DNA from: Rhodoblastus acidophilus
GTDB taxonomy: Bacteria; Pseudomonadota; Alphaproteobacteria; Rhizobiales; Beijerinckiaceae
NCBI RefSeq assembly: GCF_009720655.1
Contig: NZ_WNKS01000002.1
Span: 186,001-250,000, forward strand
Length of the DNA stretch: 64,000 nucleotides
Direction: 5' to 3'
In this document: one piece after another, positions 56,693 through 64,000 of the stretch
Layout of the letters: the number at the start of each line of letters is the position of its first letter
Position numbering within the stretch: the stretch's first letter is position 1
Notes under the pieces: generated by a model
What the model was told of the DNA's origin: nothing
What the model saw: only the letters and a program-made list of their open reading frames with translations
The model's database searches: none
Translations under genes and position numbers: made by a program

Positions 56693-57136
56693 CTATTTCT
56701 TCTCCTGCTGGGTCACGAGCGCGACTTTTTTGAAGCCCGCCGCGGTCAGATCGGACATGACCTCCGCCACCCTGCCGTAAGGCACCGCCTTGGCCGCGCG
56801 GACATAGACGCGCTCATCCACCCCATCCTTGGCCTGCGCCTTCACCGCCTCGACCAGTTGGGAGATCTCGATCTTCTGATCCATGAGAAAGATTTCGCCA
56901 TTGTCGTTGATGGCGACGGCGACCGGCTTCTTGTCGATGTTCAGTTCGCCCGCCCTTGTGGAGGGCAGGTCGATGGGCACGCCGGAGGACAGCAGCGGCG
57001 CCGCCACCATGAAGATGATGAGAAGCACCAGCATGACGTCGATGAACGGCGTCATGTTGATGTCGGCCATGGCGCGATAGCGCGGCACGCCGCGCCGCCT
57101 GCGTGCGGCGCCCCCTGATGAGACAGACATGCCCAT
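56693..57136 (-). CDS. tolR: Tol-Pal system protein TolR
   Basis: 147 residues. ExbD/TolR family: one N-terminal membrane helix with the conserved proton-translocating Asp in [24 protein letters not shown], then the periplasmic domain ending [25 protein letters not shown]. Gly/Arg-rich cytoplasmic start. GGAG precedes the ATG. It pairs with TolQ as the stator of the Tol motor. Confidence 0.95.
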   Translation of the reverse strand: MGMSVSSGGAARRRRGVPRYRAMADINMTPFIDVMLVLLIIFMVAAPLLSSGVPIDLPSTRAGELNIDKKPVAVAINDNGEIFLMDQKIEISQLVEAVKAQAKDGVDERVYVRAAKAVPYGRVAEVMSDLTAAGFKKVALVTQQEKK

Positions 57137-57151
57137 GGTCGAAAAAACTCC

Positions 57152-57856
<705 letters not shown>

Positions 57857-57980
57857 CAGGGCGATCCTCATCCTTCCCGCGGCGCTTTTGCTGCGCTGCA
57901 CATGCAGGGGAAATCCGTCATTTCTGCGGCTGTGCGCGCAAAAACGCGCGGTCGAGGCCCCAGTAAAGCGGCCGCGATGG

Positions 57981-57995
57981 TTAATGTCTGGTTAA
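57981..57995. promoter_or_regulatory. CtrA-type binding site upstream of tolQ
   Basis: A perfect TTAA-N7-TTAA, the known CtrA recognition pattern of Caulobacter and relatives, lies in the 164-nt gap between ybgC and tolQ. It suggests that the tol-pal genes may be timed by the cell-cycle regulator CtrA. One exact match in high-GC DNA is not expected often by chance, but binding is unproven. Confidence 0.55.
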
Positions 57996-58020
57996 ATTCT
58001 CAATTTTCGCGCGCCCACTG

Positions 58021-58431
58021 TTACGCGGGCGGCGACAGCTTTTCCCTGACCTCCCGGGGGATGCGGCAGGCGCGCCCACCCGAGACGGCGGCGATCAGAA
58101 CCTTGGCCGTGAACAGGATTTCGTCGCCCTTTTTCACGCGCTGGTCGAGCTCCAGCGTCGCGGCGGTGAGTTTGAGCACCCGCGTCTCGACCGCCAGCAA
58201 ATCGTCCATCCGCGCCGGGCGCAAGAACTCGATGGACATGCGCGCCACGACGAAAAAGACTTTTCCGCCCGCATGGATTTCGCCCTGGTGAAGATCCGCG
58301 TCGCGCAGCATTTCGGTCCGCGCGCGTTCGATGAAGCGCAGATAATTGGCGTGATAGACGATGCCGGAAAAATCGGTGTCCTCATAATAGACACGGATGG
58401 AAAACAGGTGGGGGGGCGTTTGCTCGCTCAT
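58021..58431 (-). CDS. ybgC: Tol-Pal-associated acyl-CoA thioesterase YbgC
   Basis: 136 residues from the ATG at 58431 with AGGACG upstream. Hot-dog fold 4-hydroxybenzoyl-CoA thioesterase family: RVYYEDTDFSGIVYHANYLRFIERARTE contains the catalytic Asp of the DTD motif and the YHANYL pattern. Hydrolyses short- to medium-chain acyl-CoA; in enterobacteria it associates with phospholipid enzymes. It is first in the tol-pal region and is separated from tolQ by 164 nt. Confidence 0.93.
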   Translation of the reverse strand: MSEQTPPHLFSIRVYYEDTDFSGIVYHANYLRFIERARTEMLRDADLHQGEIHAGGKVFFVVARMSIEFLRPARMDDLLAVETRVLKLTAATLELDQRVKKGDEILFTAKVLIAAVSGGRACRIPREVREKLSPPA

Positions 58432-58538
58432 TCCGGTCGTCCTGAAGATTCGCAGCGCGAGCACCTGGACCATGCGCGGCGCGGAATCAATCCGCGCCGC
58501 GCTCGCGCCAGCCACATAAACAGTTCTTTATATCTTTA

Positions 58539-58566
58539 TTGCCAATCGCCCTGCCCGCTGCTATAG
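58539..58566 (+). promoter_or_regulatory. Candidate sigma-70-type promoter for ahcY
   Basis: TTGCCA, 16-nt spacer, CTATAG, ending 29 nt before the ahcY ATG; the Shine-Dalgarno GGAGGA follows at 58581. Good agreement with alphaproteobacterial housekeeping promoters. Confidence 0.55.
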
Positions 58567-58595
58567 GCGATCAACAGCCCGGAGGATTGTTTTTC

Positions 58596-60002
58596 ATGAC
58601 CCACCCGACCCACGATTACGTTGTTCGCGACATCGCCCTTGCCGATTGGGGCCGCAAGGAAATCGCGATCGCCGAAACCGAAATGCCGGGCCTGATGGCC
58701 ACGCGCGCGGAATATGGCGCGAGCCAGCCGCTGAAGGGCGCGCGCATCGCCGGCTCGCTGCACATGACGATCCAGACGGCTGTGCTCATCGAAACGCTGC
58801 AGGCGCTGGGCGCCGACGTGCGCTGGGCCTCCTGCAACATCTATTCGACCCAGGATCACGCCGCCGCCGCCATCGCCGCGCGCGGCACGCCGGTCTTCGC
58901 CATCAAGGGCGAGAGCCTCGAGGAATATTGGGAATACACCCACAAGATTTTTGAGTGGGCCGATGGCGGTCAGCCCAACATGATCCTCGACGACGGCGGC
59001 GACGCCACGCTGCTGATCCATCTCGGCCTGCGCGCCGAGCAGGGCGACGTGGCGTTCCTCGACACCGCGACCAACGAGGAAGAAGAAGTTTTGTATGCCG
59101 CGATCAAGAAGCGGCTGAAGGGCAACCCCGGTTTCTATGGCCGCAACGCCGCCGCGATCAAGGGCGTGACCGAAGAGACCACCACGGGCGTGCACCGTCT
59201 CTACATCATGCACAAAGAAGGCCGCCTGCTGTGGCCGGCCATCAACGTCAACGATTCCGTGACCAAGTCGAAGTTCGACAACCTCTATGGCTGCCGCGAG
59301 TCGCTGGTGGACGGCATTCGTCGCGGCACCGACGTGATGATGGCCGGCAAGGTCGCCATGGTCGCGGGCTTCGGCGATGTCGGCAAGGGTTCGGCGGCCT
59401 CGCTGCGCAACGCCGGCTGCCGCGTGCTCGTGTCCGAAATCGACCCGATCTGCGCGCTGCAGGCGGCGATGGAAGGCTATGAAGTCACCACCATGGAAGA
59501 CGCCGCGACGCGCGCCGACATTTTCGTGACCTCGACCGGCAATGTGGACGTCATCACCGTCGATCACATGCGCGCCATGAAGGATCGCGCCATCGTCTGC
59601 AACATCGGTCACTTCGACTCTGAAATCCAGGTCGGCGGCCTGCGCAACTTCCAGTGGCACAATGTGAAGCCGCAGGTGGACGAGGTTGAATTCCCCGACG
59701 GCAAGCGCATCATCCTGCTGTCCGAAGGCCGTCTCGTGAATCTCGGCAATGCGACGGGCCACCCGTCCTTCGTCATGTCCGCGAGCTTCACCAACCAGAC
59801 GCTGGCGCAGATCGAACTTTTCACGAAGCAGGGCCAGTACAACCGGCAGGTCTACACTCTGCCCAAGGTCCTGGATGAAAAGGTCGCGGTGCTGCATCTG
59901 GAAAAAATTGGCGTGAAGCTGACCAAAATGACACAGGCGCAATCGGATTACCTGTCGGTGCCGGTCGCAGGTCCGTTCAAGCCCGAGCATTATCGCTACT
60001 GA
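58596..60002 (+). CDS. ahcY: Adenosylhomocysteinase
   Basis: 468 residues from the ATG at 58596 with GGAGGA upstream. It splits S-adenosylhomocysteine into adenosine and homocysteine, using tightly bound NAD. Motifs: [30 protein letters not shown], the NAD-binding [23 protein letters not shown] and [18 protein letters not shown]. The C-terminus KPEHYRY is the conserved end. It has its own promoter candidate and terminator. Confidence 0.97.
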   Translation: MTHPTHDYVVRDIALADWGRKEIAIAETEMPGLMATRAEYGASQPLKGARIAGSLHMTIQTAVLIETLQALGADVRWASCNIYSTQDHAAAAIAARGTPVFAIKGESLEEYWEYTHKIFEWADGGQPNMILDDGGDATLLIHLGLRAEQGDVAFLDTATNEEEEVLYAAIKKRLKGNPGFYGRNAAAIKGVTEETTTGVHRLYIMHKEGRLLWPAINVNDSVTKSKFDNLYGCRESLVDGIRRGTDVMMAGKVAMVAGFGDVGKGSAASLRNAGCRVLVSEIDPICALQAAMEGYEVTTMEDAATRADIFVTSTGNVDVITVDHMRAMKDRAIVCNIGHFDSEIQVGGLRNFQWHNVKPQVDEVEFPDGKRIILLSEGRLVNLGNATGHPSFVMSASFTNQTLAQIELFTKQGQYNRQVYTLPKVLDEKVAVLHLEKIGVKLTKMTQAQSDYLSVPVAGPFKPEHYRY

Positions 60003-60032
60003 TCGTACGATCGGCGGTTTGACATGAACTTG

Positions 60033-60062
60033 GCCTCCGCGTTGTCCGCGCGGAGGCTTTTT
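60033..60062 (+). terminator. Rho-independent terminator of ahcY
   Basis: A 9-bp stem GCCTCCGCG / CGCGGAGGC followed directly by TTTTT, 31 nt after the ahcY stop. Confidence 0.88.
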
Positions 60063-60144
60063 CGTGGCGCCCGAACGCAGTAAATTGGATTGATTCGTCA
60101 GGGGCGGGACCCTGCGATTTGCTCGTTGGAAAGATTCAGGGTCC

Positions 60145-62646
60145 ATGTCGAAGCGGAAAAGCCGTCCGACTCCGCTGAAAGGCGCGCTCGCGCAGGCGCT
60201 TGGAATTGCAACCCTCCTCCCCTGCTCGGCCGCTCGGGCCGAGTCGCTGCTGAATTTCGCCCAAGCGGAAGAGGCGCATGGGGTGATCCGCATCACCGCC
60301 GGCGTCGGTCTGGTGATTTTCTCCGCCATCACCATCCTGTTCCATCTCACGGGCCGGCAAGCCTGGCGCAAGCGTGAGCTGGAGTTGGAGGCGGAGGTCG
60401 AAGCCCTTCGCCAGCAGGCCGACCGCGCCCGCTCCTTCAGCGCCTCGGACTCGCAATTCGTCATTGTCTGGGGCGGCCCGTCCAACGATCCCGAGATCGA
60501 GGGCGATATCGGGCTTGCGCTCGAAGCGCCGCTGCCGCGCCGCATCCTGGGGTTCAACACCTGGCTGTCGCCCGACCAGGCGAGCGCGATGGAGGCGCAT
60601 GTCGCGCGCCTGCGCGAACGCGGTCAGGGATTTCGCCTCGATCTCGTCAGCAACGCCGGGCGGCATCTGGAAGCCGAGGGACGGGCGATCGGCAGCCGCG
60701 CGGTTTTGCGCGTGCGCGATGTTTCGGGGGACCGGCTGGAGCTGATGCGCTTGCGCGCGGTCCATGCGGAGCAATCCGGCCAGCTCGAAACCCTCCATGC
60801 CCTGCTCGACGCCTCCGCGCAGCCCGTCTGGACCCGCAGCGCCGATGGCGCGATCGCCTGGGTCAACGAGGCCTATGTCCGTGCGGTCGAGGCGAAGGAT
60901 CGCCAGGACGTCGTGGCGAGAAACCTTGAAATTCTCGACAGCCAGTCCCGCGAGCAGTCGGCGCGCGCCCGCGCCTCCGGCGAGGTTTTCCGCGGGCGTC
61001 GAAATCTGGTTGTGGCCGGCGAACGCAAGCTCATGGAAGTCTTCGACGCCGCGTTTCCCCTGGGGTCCGGCGGCATCGCCCATGACCTGTCCGAACTGGA
61101 GGCGCTGCGCGCCGATCATGCGCGGCAAATGGATTCCCACATCCGCACGCTCGACCAGATCGCCACCGCCGTCGCCATTTTCGACCGCAGCAAGACCCTG
61201 GTGTTCGCCAACGCCGCCTACCGGCAACTCTGGAGCCTCGACCAGAGCTTTTTGGAACAGAAGCCGAGCGATTCCGAAATCCTGGAGCGTCTGCGCGCAG
61301 CGCGGCGGCTGCCGGAACAGCCCGATTTCCGCAGCTGGCGCAACAGCCTGCACGGGCTCTATCACAGCCTCGACCCGGCGCCGCAGACCTGGCATTTGCC
61401 GGACGGACGCACGATCCGCGTCGGTTTCGACCCGAATCCCCAGGGCGGCCTGACCTATCTGTTCGACGACGTGACCGAGCGGTTCACGCTGGAATCCCAA
61501 TACAACGCCTTGGCGCGGGTGCAGACCGAGACGCTGGACGCCTTGCAGGAAGGCGTCGCCGTGTTCGGCGCGGACGGCCGCTTAAAGCTTTACAATCCGG
61601 CGTTCGGGCGCATGTGGCGCCTGCCGCTCAGCCAGTTGAAGGAAAAGCCGCATATCGACGTGATCGCGGAAGGCTGTCGCGCGCTGGGGCCGGATGACGC
61701 CGCCTGGAGCGATCTGCGCTCTGTGGTCACCGGGCTTCACGCCGCGCGCATGGGTTTCGGGCGGCGCATGCCGCGCGCCGACGGCTCCATCGTCGATTGC
61801 GCCGCCGCGCCGCTGCCGGACGGCGGCACGCTGCTCACCTTCATCGACGTCACCGACGGGGTGAATGTCGAGCGCGCCCTGACCGAACGCAATCAGGCCC
61901 TGGTCGCGGCGGAACGGTTGCGCGACGATTTCGTCCACCACGTGTCCTACGAATTGCGCTCGCCGCTGACGAACATCATCGGCTTCATCCAGCTTCTCGG
62001 CGATTCCTCGGTCGGCCCGCTGAACGACAAACAGCGCGAGTACACGGACTACGTGCTCAAATCCTCGGCGGCGCTGCTGGCGATCATCAACGACATTCTC
62101 GACCTCGCGACCATCGACCGCGACTCCATGGAATTGCGCATCGAAGACGTGGATATCGCCAAGACCATTGGCGAAGCCGCCGAGGGTGTGCAGGATCGGC
62201 TGGTCGAATCGCAGGTCGAGCTGTCGCTGGTGATGCCGAATGACATAGGCGCCTTCCGCGCCGATGGAAAACGCATGCGCCAGATTCTGTTCAATCTGCT
62301 GTCGAACGCCATCGGCTTTTCCGAGCCCGGCCAGACCGTGACCCTGGCCGCGTTCCGACGCGCCGACGATCTGGTGTTCAAGGTCTCGGACAGCGGACGC
62401 GGCATCCCGCCCGAAATTCTCGACAAGGTGTTCAACCGCTTCGAAAGCCACACGCTGAATTCGCGCCATCGCGGCGTCGGACTCGGCCTTTCGATCGTGC
62501 GCGCCTTTGTGGAACTGCATGGCGGGCGGGTCCTGATCGATTCCGCGCCAGGAGAGGGGACGGTGGTGACCTGCATTTTCCCTACGAGGGGCGTCCGTGA
62601 TCCCGGATGCCCTGAAGCGAACGTCAAAGCAGAGGCGCAGGCATGA
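60145..62646 (+). CDS. divL: DivL-type sensor kinase with Tyr at the phospho-acceptor site
   Basis: 833 residues. One N-terminal membrane helix (about 48-68) is followed by a coiled coil and at least three PAS-like regions (about 90-230, 315-460 and 480-590). The DHp domain then reads FVHHVSYELRSPLT: the usual SHELR histidine is Tyr602, the hallmark of Caulobacter DivL. The CA domain keeps the N-box (FNLLSNAI), G1 (SDSGRGIPP) and G2 (GVGLGLSIV). DivL is a pseudokinase that regulates CckA and hence CtrA phosphorylation. The gene position before tsaE matches the alphaproteobacterial pattern. The stop overlaps the tsaE start as ATGA. Confidence 0.9.
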   Translation: MSKRKSRPTPLKGALAQALGIATLLPCSAARAESLLNFAQAEEAHGVIRITAGVGLVIFSAITILFHLTGRQAWRKRELELEAEVEALRQQADRARSFSASDSQFVIVWGGPSNDPEIEGDIGLALEAPLPRRILGFNTWLSPDQASAMEAHVARLRERGQGFRLDLVSNAGRHLEAEGRAIGSRAVLRVRDVSGDRLELMRLRAVHAEQSGQLETLHALLDASAQPVWTRSADGAIAWVNEAYVRAVEAKDRQDVVARNLEILDSQSREQSARARASGEVFRGRRNLVVAGERKLMEVFDAAFPLGSGGIAHDLSELEALRADHARQMDSHIRTLDQIATAVAIFDRSKTLVFANAAYRQLWSLDQSFLEQKPSDSEILERLRAARRLPEQPDFRSWRNSLHGLYHSLDPAPQTWHLPDGRTIRVGFDPNPQGGLTYLFDDVTERFTLESQYNALARVQTETLDALQEGVAVFGADGRLKLYNPAFGRMWRLPLSQLKEKPHIDVIAEGCRALGPDDAAWSDLRSVVTGLHAARMGFGRRMPRADGSIVDCAAAPLPDGGTLLTFIDVTDGVNVERALTERNQALVAAERLRDDFVHHVSYELRSPLTNIIGFIQLLGDSSVGPLNDKQREYTDYVLKSSAALLAIINDILDLATIDRDSMELRIEDVDIAKTIGEAAEGVQDRLVESQVELSLVMPNDIGAFRADGKRMRQILFNLLSNAIGFSEPGQTVTLAAFRRADDLVFKVSDSGRGIPPEILDKVFNRFESHTLNSRHRGVGLGLSIVRAFVELHGGRVLIDSAPGEGTVVTCIFPTRGVRDPGCPEANVKAEAQA

Positions 62647-64000
62647 TTGATCCGGTTTGGCGCATCGAATTGCCGGATGAAGCCGCGACCCGCGCGCTGG
62701 CCGACGACATCGCCGAATTCGTCAGGGCCGGCGACCTCGTCACCCTCTCCGGCGATCTCGGCGCGGGCAAGACGACCTTCGCGCGCGCGCTGTTGCGGCG
62801 GCTGGCGGACGATCCCGAACTGGAAACCCCCAGCCCCACTTTCACCTTGATGCAGCTCTACGACACCCCGCGTTTTCCCGTCGTCCACGCGGATCTCTAC
62901 CGCGTGCGCGATCCCGGTGAACTGGTCGAACTCGGCTGGACCGAAGCCTCGGAGGGCGCGCTGGTCATTGTCGAATGGGCGGAGCGCGCGGGCGGCGAAC
63001 TGGCGACGGATCGGCTCGACATCGCACTCGCCACGGACGCGAGCCGCGACCCCGCCTTCCGGCGCGCGGACATTCGCGGCCATGGGACCATGGCCGCGCG
63101 TCTCGCCCAGGCGCGCGGCGCCAAATCGGTCCTGGAGCGCTCGGGCTGGCGTCACGCGGAACGCACGCGGCTGCAAGGCGACGCTTCCAGCCGCGCCTAC
63201 GATCTGCTTCGCCGGCCCAACGGCGAAACGACCATATTGATGATCTCCCCGCCACGCCCCGACGGCCCGGTGATCAAGAACGGCAAGTCCTACAGCGCGC
63301 TGGTGCATCTGGCGGAAAATATCGGTCCCTTCGTGGCGGTGGACGAGGGGCTGCGGGCGCTGGGCCTCTCCGCGCCGACAATCCATGCCGCCGATCTCGA
63401 GCAGGGTTTTGCCGTGCTCGAAGATTTCGGCCGCACGGGAGTCGTCAATGACGCGGGCCCCATCGCGGATCGCTATCTCGAAGCGGCCAACGTCCTGGCT
63501 TTCCTCCACAACCGCGATCTGCCCGAAACCCTTCCGCTCGGCGAGGGGCAATACGCCATCCCCACCTATGACGTGGACGCGCTGCTGACCGAAACCGAGC
63601 TGCTTCTCGACTGGTACGCGCCGCACATCGCGGGGGTCAGCTTCGCCTCCGGCGCCCGCGCGAAGCTCGAAAACGCCTGGCGCGCGGCTCTCGCCCCGTC
63701 GCTGGCGGAGAAAAAGACCTGGTGCCTGCGCGACTATCATTCGCCCAATCTGCTCTGGCTTGAAAATCGGCCAGGCTTGCGCCGCGTCGGCCTGCTGGAT
63801 TTCCAGGATTGCGTGCTCGGACCCGCCGCCTACGATGTGGTCTCTCTGGCGCAGGACGCCCGCGTGGACATTTCCGACGAACTCGAACTGAAGCTTCTCG
63901 GCGGCTACGCGCTGGCGCGCAAACGAACCTCCCCGGAGTTCGACATGGCCGCGTTCGCCGCCTCCTATGCGGTGATGGGCGCGCAAAGGGCGAGCAAGAT
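62643..64000 (+). CDS. tsaE: TsaE-AmgK-like fusion: tRNA t6A ATPase plus sugar kinase (3' end missing)
   Basis: About 452 codons visible. Residues 1-150 are TsaE with P-loop GDLGAGKTT (37-45), SPTFTLMQLYD and VIVEWAE, needed for threonylcarbamoyl-adenosine formation in tRNA. Residues from about 165 form a second domain of the aminoglycoside-phosphotransferase fold, with the catalytic LRDYHSPNLLW and GLLDFQD. In alphaproteobacteria this second domain is AmgK-like (N-acetylmuramate/GlcNAc kinase) and is usually followed by a MurU-type nucleotidyltransferase, which would lie just outside the window. The right edge cuts the C-terminus. Translationally coupled to divL. Confidence 0.9.
   Translation, partial: MIDPVWRIELPDEAATRALADDIAEFVRAGDLVTLSGDLGAGKTTFARALLRRLADDPELETPSPTFTLMQLYDTPRFPVVHADLYRVRDPGELVELGWTEASEGALVIVEWAERAGGELATDRLDIALATDASRDPAFRRADIRGHGTMAARLAQARGAKSVLERSGWRHAERTRLQGDASSRAYDLLRRPNGETTILMISPPRPDGPVIKNGKSYSALVHLAENIGPFVAVDEGLRALGLSAPTIHAADLEQGFAVLEDFGRTGVVNDAGPIADRYLEAANVLAFLHNRDLPETLPLGEGQYAIPTYDVDALLTETELLLDWYAPHIAGVSFASGARAKLENAWRAALAPSLAEKKTWCLRDYHSPNLLWLENRPGLRRVGLLDFQDCVLGPAAYDVVSLAQDARVDISDELELKLLGGYALARKRTSPEFDMAAFAASYAVMGAQRASK

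Noticed and set aside
58432-58595. SAH riboswitch upstream of ahcY
   Set aside because: The SAH-riboswitch core could not be recognised in this leader, and the candidate promoter leaves only about 25 nt of untranslated RNA.
58536-60560. 674-codon minus-strand frame opposite ahcY
   Set aside because: Antisense to the well-conserved adenosylhomocysteinase; composition is that of a GC-bias shadow.

Overview
This 64 kb window is high-GC chromosomal DNA of an alphaproteobacterium, most likely of the order Hyphomicrobiales and possibly Beijerinckiaceae/Methylocystaceae-like. That placement rests on gene order and protein character: ybgC-tolQRAB-pal-cpoB-tilS-ftsH-glmM, a class I lysyl-tRNA synthetase, gap-pgk-fba next to DUF4164-zapA, ahcY-divL-tsaE, and the ligase-associated DNA-repair cassette. 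There is no phage, plasmid backbone, CRISPR array, rRNA or tRNA. Genes are tightly packed, with many ATGA, GTGA or TGATG stop/start overlaps. Many starts were moved from the longest possible frame to the codon supported by a ribosome binding site, an overlap or the family N-terminus.

Layout. 0-10.5 kb: Kup potassium permease (cut by the left edge), HrpB helicase, a three-gene TadE/TadE/TadG surface cluster, a retropepsin-like protease, rpmE and an MsbA-like ABC exporter. A 125-bp palindrome-rich repeat occurs twice here in opposite orientation. 10.5-17 kb: an AT-richer orphan gene, an ExbB/MotA plus OmpA/MotB pair with a GNAT enzyme, an inositol-phosphatase-family enzyme, a methyltransferase, a Sel1-repeat protein and a degenerate ThiE-like protein. 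17-25 kb: the gap-pgk-fba operon with small unknown genes interspersed, divergent from DUF4164-zapA, then a secreted protein, pyrD and DUF952. 25-28 kb: lysK and an ArsB/NhaD-type permease.

28-41.5 kb is the most distinctive part. It holds a GMC oxidoreductase, a wax ester synthase/diacylglycerol acyltransferase, a Tat-exported HiPIP, a TPR protein, a TetR regulator, a patatin-like lipase, a phasin, a two-domain fatty acyl-CoA reductase, a membrane-anchored alpha/beta hydrolase and a FadD-type acyl-CoA ligase. Together these look like a neutral-lipid (wax ester or triacylglycerol, with PHA granule) storage and mobilisation locus.

41.5-47.8 kb: a secreted Tyr/Arg/Pro/His-repeat protein and the divergent pdeM-lhr / exonuclease-ligase repair cassette. 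The ligase carries an in-frame insertion derived from a palindromic intergenic repeat. 47.8-58.4 kb: the cell-envelope block from glmM to ybgC, with a perfect TTAA-N7-TTAA (CtrA-type) site upstream of tolQ. 58.4-64 kb: ahcY, a DivL-type pseudo-histidine kinase with Tyr in place of the phospho-acceptor His, and a TsaE-AmgK-like fusion cut by the right edge.

I see no clearly unprecedented multi-gene system. The best leads are the lipid-storage locus, the inverted 125-bp repeats, the repeat insertion inside the ligase, the DivL/CtrA connection, the AT-rich orphan and the Tyr-rich secreted protein.
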